From a virus, in the IMG/VR virus record IMGVR_UViG_3300047371_000046, positions 1 to 43,772 of that record: 43,772 nt of DNA. One strand, written 5' to 3'. A program made the position numbers and the translations under genes. Position 1 is the first letter of the stretch, and every line of letters starts with the position of its first letter. Shown piece by piece: positions 19,737-27,817 of this stretch. The notes under the pieces were generated by a model. The model saw nothing but the letters and a program-made list of their open reading frames with translations, searched no databases and was not told where the DNA came from.

Positions 19737-21055
19737 AACAATTCTCCATTAGATAGTTTCATAGCAGATAGAGTTAGTGTATATGTTCTTGGGGATATTG
19801 TATGTTTACATGCGAAGATTAAAAAATCACCCGACTTCTTTCTATCATATATTCTGTCTTTTTGCTCAGTGTTGGTATTACGTAAAAACCGTATATCGAT
19901 CTTGTTACCGATAGTCTTGTTCGCGTTTCCGTCTAGGAATTCAACACCGTCAACGATTATGTCTATCTTATTATTAGTCAACATATACGCCATTGATCGA
20001 TTGACGATATTAAGTTTATACTGTCCACTGGTTTCACTTTCCATGTAAGACTTTTGTGTATCGTATGCGTTTGTACCGCCTATCTGTGTGATCTTTCTGC
20101 TAGTAATATCACCCTTCGTATCATCTAGCCTAGAACTATCAAATATAGGAGTACCCTTATTAACAATTTTATCTTGTCTTAGTAACTTAACAACTTCATT
20201 ATCGATATTAAAATCGAAGTCTACAACCTTATTCTTAGTTACATCTACATAAGAATACTTGGACCCTACCATACCTTCGCGAATCAATCCAAATATATTG
20301 TTGGTGTTCTTAGCTTGATGTCTCATTATTGTTCTATTGCGAGCGACTGTAGGTTGTTCATCATTACCAGATGCGCTTTCTGAAAAGGTGAAAGGCATAT
20401 CTGGATTTATTTTTATTCCTGTCATCATGCTTCGGAGATCATTGAAGTTTAACTCTTTATCTACTAAGGTCGAGTACAAATAAAATGGATACCCGTCACT
20501 GGTCGATGCGCGGTTCTTAATCCAACACATAGCCTCTATCGGAGTTAAGTTAGGTACAATGACCTTCATTGATTGAAAGTCAGTAGATGAACTCTTAATA
20601 TCTTTTGAAAAGAACTCGTTAGATATAGTCGAGATAATAGCACTAGGCTTGCCACTCATGGATCTATTCAAATTGTGTAGGTTAGATAGGTATCCGATAT
20701 CTTCGATCAGATGAAAGACGAACATCTCTACATTATCCGATGTCTTATCAGCGCTGACTATCTTATCAATAAAGAATGTTTTGGAAACAACTCGTGTTGA
20801 ACTGTTCTGCATACTCTTCAGATCTATAGTAATTTTCTCACCACCTGAAATATCTAATGATCCAATTATATCTTCTTGATCAACGTATGCCAGTGCGGCA
20901 GTTAGATAAGGTTTGTCGAGGTGTTCAAAAATGTCTATCCCACTAGTTGTACTGGATATCTCAATAGTTGGTTTAGAAGCAGAAGTTTCAAGTAATACAC
21001 GCTGTATAGAAAGGTTATCAGAAAAGTCCTGTTCTGCTGGGGCTTTATCACTCAT
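19733..21055 (-). CDS. 27: Baseplate hub protein, gp27-like
   Basis: The 440-residue protein lies between gp53 and the gp5-like spike and overlaps the latter by 4 nt. Length and position fit gp27 (T4: about 391 aa), the trimeric torus that holds gp5. The sequence has late-protein features of hub domains: 'LDISGGEKITIDLKS', 'SKTFFIDKIVSADK', 'MFVFHLIEDIGYLSN' and 'LTPIEAMCWIKNRASTSDGYPFYLY', the last being typical of gpD/gp27-type hub proteins. I rate the gp27 assignment as probable rather than certain, since the supporting motif is short and gene order carries much of the weight. Confidence 0.7.
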   Translation of the reverse strand: MSDKAPAEQDFSDNLSIQRVLLETSASKPTIEISSTTSGIDIFEHLDKPYLTAALAYVDQEDIIGSLDISGGEKITIDLKSMQNSSTRVVSKTFFIDKIVSADKTSDNVEMFVFHLIEDIGYLSNLHNLNRSMSGKPSAIISTISNEFFSKDIKSSSTDFQSMKVIVPNLTPIEAMCWIKNRASTSDGYPFYLYSTLVDKELNFNDLRSMMTGIKINPDMPFTFSESASGNDEQPTVARNRTIMRHQAKNTNNIFGLIREGMVGSKYSYVDVTKNKVVDFDFNIDNEVVKLLRQDKIVNKGTPIFDSSRLDDTKGDITSRKITQIGGTNAYDTQKSYMESETSGQYKLNIVNRSMAYMLTNNKIDIIVDGVEFLDGNANKTIGNKIDIRFLRNTNTEQKDRIYDRKKSGDFLIFACKHTISPRTYTLTLSAMKLSNGELL

Positions 21056-21771
21056 TACGATCTCAATGCTTCATTAAACAATGTTTGAATAGTGTTGATA
21101 GACGACGGTTTAATAACACGTATCTGTTTCAACTTATCATTTTCTTCAATATAGAAATCTAGATTGGTTTTTGGAACTGCACCTAAAGGAACACTCATAT
21201 TACTTAGATCAAGATCGACTCTTTCATTATTAAGTACATAATGGTTCGCTGCAAGATATTCTTTGGACGCCCCAGTTACAGTAACCATATCACCCTCACA
21301 TATGGCAACCTCGGCCACATGGAATTCTAAAGCACTTGATAACTTAACTACGATTTGACCTAGGTCCAAGTTCTTATGTACAATAGTACCCGTCGCGTTA
21401 CTATCACCCCCAGTTATGGTAGAGCCTATAGTAAATGTATCGTGTATAGGTCCGGTGGTTGTTATAGTAAAGTTCGAGTAATCTGATTTTGCCTTTTCTA
21501 CAACACCGCTATATTCTAGAGGCCAACCCTGTTCACGTATCTTATCATTCATTAAATAAAATGTCCAGTGCATATGAGGATTTCTATATAAAGTAAACGC
21601 AGTCTGATCTGGTCTTTCTCCACCTTGAACATAATAGTTTTGATAGAATGCTGAATTACCTTTAACATCATCTAGTATATCAACATAGGTTGCGATGTTT
21701 TGGACAACAGCCGATTCTTCGCTGTCGCCAAAGGAATAAAAGCTTAATGGGAAATTCTTAAAATATGACAT
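21055..21771 (-). CDS. 53: Baseplate wedge protein gp53
   Basis: The 238-residue protein has the gp53 signature in its first 90 residues: 'FKNFPLSFYSFGDSEE', 'VQNIATYVDILDDVKGNSAFYQNYYVQ' and 'ERPDQTAFTLYRNPHMHWTFYLMN'. The T4 protein is about 196 residues; the extra length comes from a middle beta-rich insert (about 120-170, 'TFTIGSTITGGDSNATGT') common in marine relatives. gp53 clamps adjacent wedges together. Start and stop codons overlap its neighbours as TAATG on both sides, so it is translated in a coupled gp48-gp53-hub series. Confidence 0.9.
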   Translation of the reverse strand: MSYFKNFPLSFYSFGDSEESAVVQNIATYVDILDDVKGNSAFYQNYYVQGGERPDQTAFTLYRNPHMHWTFYLMNDKIREQGWPLEYSGVVEKAKSDYSNFTITTTGPIHDTFTIGSTITGGDSNATGTIVHKNLDLGQIVVKLSSALEFHVAEVAICEGDMVTVTGASKEYLAANHYVLNNERVDLDLSNMSVPLGAVPKTNLDFYIEENDKLKQIRVIKPSSINTIQTLFNEALRS

Positions 21772-22901
21772 TAGTATCCATCATCCTCCATAATATCTGC
21801 GCGGGTCAGTGTTCTCTCTTCGACGAAGTTTAATGATAGGTCGATTTCTACAGGTTGACCGTCTGGGTGAAATGCCATACTACTGGCATTGTAGTTAGTA
21901 GCGATTGACTTTAGGTAACACTTTTTCATTCGATTACCAACACGAACCGGAGATCCTTCTTTCGGTTGATACATAATATCTAATTCGAACATGTGTGGGA
22001 ATTTATAACCCGCACTAACACCACCAACATCAATTGATTCCGGATAGGCATACATACGAAATCTTCGAATAATTTTCTTGACTGCCTTTGCTTCTTCAGC
22101 ACTCTTTGCAATAAATTTGAATGCGAATGAAAACTCTCTTATGTTCACACCCTTGAATAATGCACGTACGTTAGGGTTCACGGTTACACCACCCACTAGA
22201 GATGATGCCATATTCGCCTCTGCGCTAACTCCGCCAGCCTTACCTATTCTCGTTGCCATCTTGTTCATCGCAAGTGCTGCCTGAGCACCAGATAGGTTAC
22301 CCATAGCAAAATCCATGACTCCCGTCATTCCTTTTGATGCGGTGTCCGCTAAGGCTCCTAGGATACCTTTACCTCCACTGAATTGTTGGGCAAGTCCAGC
22401 ACCTATAGCACCCAGTTCAGGTGTTGCATAATTAAGACCGTCATTTTGTTGCAGTGATACAGGTAAATACAACTTTACAGATTCATCGGTGTCTCTCATT
22501 TCACTACTAGTAAAGGATAACTCACCCCCTTTCTCGACGAATCTGTTATCAATAGCCTTCTTATTTTCTTTAGACTTTCTTTCGTACTGAGCGTCGGTTA
22601 GTTCTCCATCCCTTCTCTTAGTCTTTAATTCGTCTTCTTCATTTAATAACTTTCTATATTCTTCATCTCCCTGTAGAGTAGAAGCAACATCTGCAGCGCT
22701 AGAAGTAAGACCCGGCGGGACTATCTCAAATATTTTAAAGGATATGCTTGCGCCATACCTGTCTTGAGAATGGACAGGAAATATTAATTTAGATGGAGCT
22801 TTATCAGCAACATTCTGTGGTTGTTCTTCTTTCTTTGCTGCTTCGGTTTTTTCTTCGGGTGATAGATCGAATATTTCCGACAAAAATTCTAGTATAGCCA
22901 T
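21771..22901 (-). CDS. 48: Baseplate tail-tube cap protein gp48
   Basis: At 376 residues it is near the T4 gp48 length (about 364). The C-terminal half carries the recognisable gp48 core: 'VNPNVRALFKGVNIREFSFAF', 'VKKIIRRFRMYAYPES' and 'SSMAFHPDGQPVEIDLSLNF', ending in 'RTLTRADI'. The N-terminal third is charged and probably flexible (Lys/Glu-rich up to residue 40, another around 80-120). gp48 caps the hub and starts tube growth with gp54. It is the first gene of the minus-strand virion cluster and is preceded by a late promoter. Confidence 0.88.
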   Translation of the reverse strand: MAILEFLSEIFDLSPEEKTEAAKKEEQPQNVADKAPSKLIFPVHSQDRYGASISFKIFEIVPPGLTSSAADVASTLQGDEEYRKLLNEEDELKTKRRDGELTDAQYERKSKENKKAIDNRFVEKGGELSFTSSEMRDTDESVKLYLPVSLQQNDGLNYATPELGAIGAGLAQQFSGGKGILGALADTASKGMTGVMDFAMGNLSGAQAALAMNKMATRIGKAGGVSAEANMASSLVGGVTVNPNVRALFKGVNIREFSFAFKFIAKSAEEAKAVKKIIRRFRMYAYPESIDVGGVSAGYKFPHMFELDIMYQPKEGSPVRVGNRMKKCYLKSIATNYNASSMAFHPDGQPVEIDLSLNFVEERTLTRADIMEDDGY

Positions 22902-22918
22902 GAGGGTGAACCTATGTT

Positions 22919-22926
22919 TATAAATA
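22919..22926 (+). promoter_or_regulatory. T4-type late promoter (plus strand)
   Basis: TATAAATA lies 27 nt upstream of the methyltransferase ATG. It is one of a divergent pair in the 52-bp gap before gp48. The predicted leader is about 20 nt and lacks an obvious Shine-Dalgarno sequence. Confidence 0.8.
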
Positions 22927-22935
22927 CTGTTTGAC

Positions 22936-22943
22936 TATTTATA
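22936..22943 (-). promoter_or_regulatory. T4-type late promoter for gp48-gp53-hub genes
   Basis: The minus strand reads TATAAATA 34 nt upstream of the gp48 ATG. Its start site falls near 22930, so the two divergent late transcripts begin within a few nucleotides of each other. Confidence 0.8.
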
Positions 22944-22953
22944 CATAAAAACA

Positions 22954-23556
22954 ATGAACTTAGTAAACGATACCAAATTCCTTACCGATGGATGGCCGCC
23001 TTATGAAGAAGGTCATGTTATACCAAACGACATGACCTGCCGAATGGTATATGTAATATTGAAGATGACTCGTTCCAAAAACATCTTGGAGATAGGATTC
23101 AACTACGGACACAGCGCATACGTTTTTCTAAACACCGACACCTCGCTTAAATATCATTCGATTGATATATGCCAATACGACCATACAGCGGTCAACGCTA
23201 ATAAACTCATTGATATGTACCCCGATAGGTTCGAGTTCACTCACATGAGTTCACACGATCTCGACCCATCTAAGGTGTCCCACTATGATATGATATTCAT
23301 TGATGGCGATCACAGCATCGATGGTATGTCACGGGACTTGAACCTATGTCAACAATCACACCCCAAGTACATTCTATTCGACGACTACGTCGGCCGACTG
23401 TCAATGGATGAGAAGATAGACTCACCTAATCCAAAAAGATTGGTACAACATTTTCTATCCAAATCAGACTTTCCATACGAAATAGAACGTGAGTTCACGT
23501 ACCCTGCTACCGATCGTATGAACCACATGGTGTTATTAAAACGTGAAGACATATAA
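22954..23556 (+). CDS. Class I SAM-dependent methyltransferase (Methyltransf_24-like)
   Basis: The 200-residue protein shows a Rossmann methyltransferase core: motif I 'NILEIGFNYGHSAYVFL' (47-63), acidic motif II 'YHSIDIC', 'HYDMIFIDGDHSIDGMSRDL' (about 109-128) and 'PKYILFDDYVG' (139-149). The 'FIDGDHSIDG' motif is typical of the Methyltransf_24 group, often small-molecule, glycan or protein O-/N-methyltransferases rather than DNA enzymes. It is the first gene of the plus-strand late operon and overlaps gp4 by 14 nt. Late timing and virion-gene neighbours suggest it may modify a virion component; the substrate is unknown. Confidence 0.8.
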   Translation: MNLVNDTKFLTDGWPPYEEGHVIPNDMTCRMVYVILKMTRSKNILEIGFNYGHSAYVFLNTDTSLKYHSIDICQYDHTAVNANKLIDMYPDRFEFTHMSSHDLDPSKVSHYDMIFIDGDHSIDGMSRDLNLCQQSHPKYILFDDYVGRLSMDEKIDSPNPKRLVQHFLSKSDFPYEIEREFTYPATDRMNHMVLLKREDI

Positions 23557-24061
23557 AGGACGGTTCAAACCAAAGAACCCAGAGAAGTATGCTGGGGACG
23601 TGGACAATGTCGTCTACCGTTCGGGGTGGGAACGACACGTTATGAAATGGTGTGATGACAGTCTGGACGTGGTACAATGGATGTCCGAAGAGTTGGTAAT
23701 CCCCTACATCTGTGAGACTGATAAGAAGCCGCATCGATACTTCATGGACTTCGTTATCAAGTACAAGTCTGGACGTGTTGTACTGGTCGAGGTCAAACCC
23801 CATAAGCAGACCCTACGTCCTGAACGCAAGCAGGGAAAGTCCCGTCACACTCTATTGAACGAGGGTATGACGTACGTCAAGAACCAATCCAAGTGGAAGG
23901 CAGCATCCGAATACGCAAAGGATAGAGGGTATCACTTTGAGATATGGACAGAGAACGAACTCACCGCAATGGGTATCATGCCCAAGTCTACCCAACGTAT
24001 GCGTACTAAAAAACCACTAAAGAAACTACCGCCGTTCAGAAAGAAGAAAAAATCGGTATAA
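23543..24061 (+). CDS. 4: Head completion protein gp4 (nuclease-fold)
   Basis: The 172-residue protein matches T4 gp4 (about 150 aa) along its length: 'GRFKPKNPEKYAGD', 'VVYRSGWERHVMKWCD', 'VQWMSEELVIPYICETDKKPH', 'RYFMDFVIKYKSGRVVLVEVKPHKQT' and 'KWKAASEYAKDRGYHFEIWTE'. The D-(x)n-E-V-K layout (in 'FMDF...LVEVKP') is a PD-(D/E)XK-type nuclease core, as noted for gp4/TnsA-like proteins. gp4 acts on the packaged head before neck attachment in T4. The C-terminal 25 residues are strongly basic and may bind DNA. It overlaps the methyltransferase gene by 14 nt, so the two are cotranscribed. Confidence 0.92.
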   Translation: MKTYKGRFKPKNPEKYAGDVDNVVYRSGWERHVMKWCDDSLDVVQWMSEELVIPYICETDKKPHRYFMDFVIKYKSGRVVLVEVKPHKQTLRPERKQGKSRHTLLNEGMTYVKNQSKWKAASEYAKDRGYHFEIWTENELTAMGIMPKSTQRMRTKKPLKKLPPFRKKKKSV

Positions 24062-24064
24062 ATA
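24057..24064 (+). promoter_or_regulatory. T4-type late promoter for 24092-27817 genes
   Basis: TATAAATA begins within the last codons of gp4, and its TAA is the gp4 stop. It lies 27 nt upstream of the next ATG, the same spacing as the promoter at 22919. Confidence 0.78.
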
Positions 24065-24091
24065 GAAGTACGAATTTTTTACGGTAGCGAC

Positions 24092-24682
24092 ATGTCTAAC
24101 ATATTTCAACGATTAGAACTACAAGCGTTCCGTGCGGGTATTACTCCTCGTACCAAAGAATCGCGAGAATGGTTTCGTAAGAAGATCAAGAATATGCGCA
24201 GTATCAAGCGCGAGGCCTTGATGAAAGAAGATCCGTTGAAGCAAACGGGTCAAGAAATCGTTGGTAGTATGTACATGTTCTTCTACGATCCGAAACATAA
24301 AGATACATTACCGTACTATGACACATTTCCATTAGTCGTCGTAGTAGGTCCGGCAGAAGGTGGGTTCTATGGGTTGAACCTACACTACCTTCCACCTATC
24401 CTACGTGCGAAGATGTTGGATGCGTTGATGGATATCACCACGAATACTAAGTTCAACAGTTCTACTCGATTCAAGATGTCGTATGAGTTGTTGGTCAAGA
24501 CAAGTAAGTTGAAGTACTTTAAACCGTGCTTCAAACATTATTTGAATGAACACGTACAAAGTAAGTTCGCAATGGTACCTGCACCAGAGTGGGAGATCGC
24601 TACATTCCTACCGACCGCAGACTTCCGTAAGGCAAACTCTAAGAAGGTCTACTACGACTCTAAACAGATGATAGGCGAATAG
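24092..24682 (+). CDS. Conserved marine T4-like virion-associated protein
   Basis: I recognise the pattern of this 196-residue protein ('LELQAFRAGITPRTKESREWFRKKI', 'GSMYMFFYDPKHKDTLPYYDTFPLVVVV', 'GFYGLNLHYLPPILRAKMLDALM') from marine T4-like phages, where it is a conserved structural or assembly protein of undefined role. It is rich in basic and aromatic residues; the first 50 are highly basic, consistent with nucleic-acid or lumen-side binding. It has a late promoter directly before it and is 2 nt ahead of the tail-tube-like gene. Its position between head-completion and tail genes suggests a connector or tail-completion function, which is inference. Confidence 0.7.
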   Translation: MSNIFQRLELQAFRAGITPRTKESREWFRKKIKNMRSIKREALMKEDPLKQTGQEIVGSMYMFFYDPKHKDTLPYYDTFPLVVVVGPAEGGFYGLNLHYLPPILRAKMLDALMDITTNTKFNSSTRFKMSYELLVKTSKLKYFKPCFKHYLNEHVQSKFAMVPAPEWEIATFLPTADFRKANSKKVYYDSKQMIGE

Positions 24683-24684
24683 AA

Positions 24685-25305
24685 ATGGCAGGAATAGAAG
24701 AGTTAAAAAGTAAACTGATAGCAAAGAATGGTATCGCAATGGCGAACCAGTTCGCGGTCAATCTACCTACCTTGGATAAGAATACCTCATCGGACACACT
24801 TAATGTCTTATGTAAAGAGGTAAGTCTGCCTGGCCGTCAAATGATGAGCCTGGATAGGACAGTCGGTATATTTCAAGAGAAGGTGGTGAATGGATTTGGT
24901 GTAGAGGATGTCACGATGACTTTCTATGTGCTGAATGACTATGGTGTCCGTAGATACTTTGATGAATGGACCAAGTTAATATACACCGACATAAAAAGAG
25001 GTGAGGTTAACTATAAGAACAACTACACCTTTGATGTCAACATTCGCCAACTACAAAAACCTTTAGCAAGATTTGGATTCGATATAGGTCCATTTGATAT
25101 AAATCTAGATGTGGGAAATAAGTCTATATACAGTGTAAAACTAATAGAGGCGTTTCCAACATCTATTGCAGCAATCCCACTGTCTAATGACGGTCAATTG
25201 GTCGAGTGTACTGTACAACTTTCATATACCGACTATGAAGTAATCAAGGATGAAAGAGAGTTGTTTGATCCTAGTATCAATATAAATCTAGGTGGATTAA
25301 TTTAA
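24685..25305 (+). CDS. Tail-tube-like protein (gp19/gp54 family)
   Basis: The 206-residue protein resembles the gp19 tail-tube fold: an N-terminal strand-rich start ('NGIAMANQFAVNLPTLDK'), 'LNVLCKEVSLPGRQMMSLDRTVG', then 'VEDVTMTFYVLNDYGVRRYFDEWTKLI' where tube proteins have 'F-VT---D---R--F--W'. Since gp48 is present and T4 gp54 is also tube-like, this is more likely the tube-initiator gp54 than the major tube protein (T4 gp19 is 163 aa, gp54 about 320). It lies directly before gp26 and the tape-measure-like gene, the usual tube-chaperone-tape order of contractile phages. Confidence 0.72.
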   Translation: MAGIEELKSKLIAKNGIAMANQFAVNLPTLDKNTSSDTLNVLCKEVSLPGRQMMSLDRTVGIFQEKVVNGFGVEDVTMTFYVLNDYGVRRYFDEWTKLIYTDIKRGEVNYKNNYTFDVNIRQLQKPLARFGFDIGPFDINLDVGNKSIYSVKLIEAFPTSIAAIPLSNDGQLVECTVQLSYTDYEVIKDERELFDPSININLGGLI

Positions 25306-25325
25306 TATACATTATAGGATAAATC

Positions 25326-26033
25326 ATGGCATTACCAAAACTGAATGAAAACCCAAGTTATAGCATTGAAGTACCGTCTACAGGACAGAAGACTACATTT
25401 AGACCTTTCCTAGTAAAGGAACAGAAAAACCTCCTGATTGCATATGAAACACAAGAGCGCAAAGATATGGTACGTGCGATATTGCGAACTATCGACGCTT
25501 GTGTTGAAGAACCTTTGGAAGGTACATTGACTACATTCGATGTAGACTATCTATTTACAAAAATTCGTGCCAAGTCGGTAGGCGAATCCGCAGATATTCA
25601 GGTATCATGTAGTGAATGCGGTGAAGCAAATAAGGTTTCGGTTGAGCTTGATGACATTAAGATGAGTGGGGAGACAACAAATAATCTGATCGAAATTACT
25701 GATAGTGTTTCTATACAGATGCGTTATCCATCATATGAAGAGTTCTTGAACAATGATTCATTGTTGTCTACCGAAACAACGACAGAGGGTCTATGGGAGT
25801 TATTAGTCGTTTGTATGGAAGCAGTGTTGACAGACGAAGAGCGAATCTCTATGAATGATCAGTCAAAAGAAGACGTGTCAGAATTCATTGACTCTATGAC
25901 TTCAGATCAGTTTGCGAAAGTATCTGAATTTATCAATTCGGTTCCTAGCGTAACACAAGATGTTAAATTTGAATGTACGTCTTGTGGCCATGCGAATGAA
26001 AGAACACTAAAGGGGATGGATGATTTTTTTTAG
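25326..26033 (+). CDS. 26: Baseplate hub/tail-assembly protein gp26 family (T4_baseplate)
   Basis: The 235-residue protein matches the T4 gp26 (PF12322-type) pattern: 'NPSYSIEVPSTGQKTTFRPFLVKEQKNLLIAYET' begins with the typical P-S-T-G-x-x-x-x-F-R-P-F-L-V-x-E-x-K core, then 'TTFDVDYLFTKIRAKSVGE'. Two CxxC pairs ('SCSECGEANKV', residues near 97, and 'ECTSCGHANER', near 220) should bind a zinc ion; T4 gp26 lacks them as I remember. The frame ends TTT-TTT-TAG within a T8 run that would allow a -1 shift into the next ORF. Gene order between tube-like and tape-measure-like genes suggests it is the phage's tail-assembly chaperone. The ribosome site is AGGATAAATC. Confidence 0.85.
   Translation: MALPKLNENPSYSIEVPSTGQKTTFRPFLVKEQKNLLIAYETQERKDMVRAILRTIDACVEEPLEGTLTTFDVDYLFTKIRAKSVGESADIQVSCSECGEANKVSVELDDIKMSGETTNNLIEITDSVSIQMRYPSYEEFLNNDSLLSTETTTEGLWELLVVCMEAVLTDEERISMNDQSKEDVSEFIDSMTSDQFAKVSEFINSVPSVTQDVKFECTSCGHANERTLKGMDDFF
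26024..26031 (+). promoter_or_regulatory. Candidate -1 programmed frameshift site (T8 run)
   Basis: Eight T residues include the heptamer T-TTT-TTT in the gp26 reading frame, directly before TAG. A -1 slip gives codon TTA at 26030 and continues in frame for 60 codons. A 7-bp perfect hairpin (AACTTGA/TCAAGTT, 26051-26074) starts 20 nt downstream and could stimulate shifting, although the usual spacing is shorter. Confidence 0.72.
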
Positions 26034-26212
26034 TAAATCTCTCTCATGATAACTTGACAAATTACTATCAAGTTAACTTCCAGCTTCTTAACAACTTTAA
26101 TTACTCACTGGAAGAGGTCGAAACAATGATTCCGTGGGAGAGAGAGATCTACTTAATGATGTTGATAGAAGACATCAAAGAGAAAAACGAAAGGGCGAAA
26201 CAACAAGGATAA
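26030..26212 (+). CDS. Frameshift extension of gp26 (chaperone T-like domain), no own start
   Basis: The -1 frame runs from the slip site to TAA at 26210 for 60 residues (starts LVNLSHDNLTNYYQVNF, ends 'KEKNERAKQQG'). The only ATG in this frame (near 26126) would leave 28 residues and cut off the conserved-looking 'LTNYYQ--F-LL-----YSLEEVETMIPWEREIYLMML'. The 'M-P-W/F-E-R-x-x-Y' motif is what I expect in the T-like parts of frameshifted tail chaperones and in small ORFs next to gp26 in related phages. The fusion product would be 295 residues (gp26 235 + 60). It ends 3 nt before the tape-measure-like ATG. Confidence 0.7.
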   Translation, partial: LVNLSHDNLTNYYQVNFQLLNNFNYSLEEVETMIPWEREIYLMMLIEDIKEKNERAKQQG

Positions 26213-26215
26213 TAA

Positions 26216-27817
26216 ATGTCTACTCTCAAAGAAGTGTCCGACAACTTAAAATCAGTTGACCAAAAAATGGCATCTGTTAGATCGGGACAATACGACCAGA
26301 ACAGATTGAATATTGATAATTCTGACAGATTGATAGCTGTTATGGAAGACGTTGTCATGCGTACTGGTCGTAGCGAAAATATCCTTAGTCAAATGTTTGG
26401 TCATCTTGGTTACATTAGACGCAAACTGCAAAAGGGCGTTTCTGTTGAAAAAGATTCTTTAGTCGTTGAAAGAGCTCCAGATCCGTCATTCGTAGGTCCG
26501 ATTCGACCAGACCCTGTCGCCACAGGAGATTCTTTAGAAGAACGGAGAGAGCAACAACAATGGCAGAATGATTTGTTAGATGCCATCCGTGCTCTTTCAG
26601 AGTCTAAAAAGGATGATAAGAATGAGTCGGAGCCAAAAAAGGAAGGTCTTAGAATAGGAGAAATGTTAAGATCCGTAGGACTTATTGGTGGTCTCTTAGC
26701 CGCATCTCTCGGCGCTGCCTTCGGTTCCTTCATGGCATATCTAACCCCTGTTACAAAGTTACTGGGCGGCATAGCCAATCGTCTAGGTCCCGTACAAGGA
26801 CTTTTCATTAGTTTCGTTGAGGGGATAAAAAATCTTGGAACTAGGATAAAGGAGATAGGTTCTAGTGTAGGTAAAACTTTAAAAAATGCATTCACTATTA
26901 ATCCAGACGGTAGATTAGGTAAAGCCTTGCAATTTATGAAGGACTTATTTGGGGGTAAAGGTAAAGGACCTATAGGAAAAATTATTGAAAGTATTACAAA
27001 AACATTTAAGTCTGTTGGTGGATATCTGTCGAAATTCTCCGGTATTTTTAAAACCTTTGCTGGTCTTGCCGGTAGATTATTTTATCCTATCGCAGGAATT
27101 ATAGTGTCGGTTAAGTCAGTATTCGATAGCATAAAAAGCGGATCTGGAATATTTGACACATTTAAAAATTTAGTTGACGACTTGTTTACATTTTTTGTTA
27201 CTGATCTATTGGATATGGTTAAGGGCGCAATTGGATGGATTTCTGGAAAACTTGGGTTCGAAGGAATTCAAGAATATCTCTCCTCTTTTAGTTTTAGTGA
27301 TATGTACTTGGTATTATCCGAAAAATTATTTGGTGTAATTGAAAGTATAGGTACCTATGCAAGTGATATATTTGGAGATCTCATCGGTGGATTTAAAAAA
27401 TTAATATCTGGAGATTTCATCGAGGGAATTGTAGGTATCTTTACTGCTATTAATAAACCATTTAAAGATCTGAGGGAATGGTTGGGAGATATAATAGCAA
27501 GAGTTTTAGAGACACTTGCTCCTAAAAATTTAGCATTACTTGCAGCTGGGTCGGAAAACGCCAAGGGGTTTGATTATATACTGAAGGGAGAAACGATACT
27601 GAAGGGAGATGCGGCCGCAGTGAAACCTATGACTGGATCAGAATTGGATAAAGCAGTAAAAGAGAATAATAAAACAAGCGACAATCCAATAATTATACAG
27701 GATAACAGTAACAATTCAACCAACACTTCAGGTGGAGGCGGGGGTGAAACTCATGTACATACCGGAGTCACTTCAACTGACGGTGCAGATCCAAACATTT
27801 TAGCATTTGGTAGATAA
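26216..27817 (+). CDS. 29: Tape-measure-like tail protein (gp29 position)
   Basis: The 533-residue protein has a polar helical N-terminus (residues 1-95), a charged linker to about 150, and then repeated hydrophobic helices rich in Gly/Ala/Ile/Phe ('IGGLLAASLGAAFGSFMAYL', 'LFYPIAGIIVSVKSVFDSIK', 'LDMVKGAIGWISGKL'), which is the usual make-up of tape-measure proteins. T4 gp29 has about 590 residues, so tail length should be near that of T4. The C-terminus is Asn/Ser/Gly-rich with 'GGGGGETHVHTG', which may lie at the hub. It follows the gp26 chaperone-like ORFs, as tape-measure genes do in other tailed phages. Confidence 0.82.
   Translation: MSTLKEVSDNLKSVDQKMASVRSGQYDQNRLNIDNSDRLIAVMEDVVMRTGRSENILSQMFGHLGYIRRKLQKGVSVEKDSLVVERAPDPSFVGPIRPDPVATGDSLEERREQQQWQNDLLDAIRALSESKKDDKNESEPKKEGLRIGEMLRSVGLIGGLLAASLGAAFGSFMAYLTPVTKLLGGIANRLGPVQGLFISFVEGIKNLGTRIKEIGSSVGKTLKNAFTINPDGRLGKALQFMKDLFGGKGKGPIGKIIESITKTFKSVGGYLSKFSGIFKTFAGLAGRLFYPIAGIIVSVKSVFDSIKSGSGIFDTFKNLVDDLFTFFVTDLLDMVKGAIGWISGKLGFEGIQEYLSSFSFSDMYLVLSEKLFGVIESIGTYASDIFGDLIGGFKKLISGDFIEGIVGIFTAINKPFKDLREWLGDIIARVLETLAPKNLALLAAGSENAKGFDYILKGETILKGDAAAVKPMTGSELDKAVKENNKTSDNPIIIQDNSNNSTNTSGGGGGETHVHTGVTSTDGADPNILAFGR

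Noticed and set aside
23507-23803. Minus-strand 98-codon frame opposite gp4
   Set aside because: Lies antisense to a well-matched gp4 and methyltransferase end; no ribosome site or family.
25270-25320. Possible late promoter TATAAATC before gp26
   Set aside because: One mismatch, lies in coding sequence, and gp26 is already covered by the 24057 promoter; kept out as too weak.
26126-26212. Independent 28-residue gene starting at the internal ATG
   Set aside because: It would drop half of the protein-like frame and has no ribosome site; the frameshift reading explains the T8 run and open frame better.
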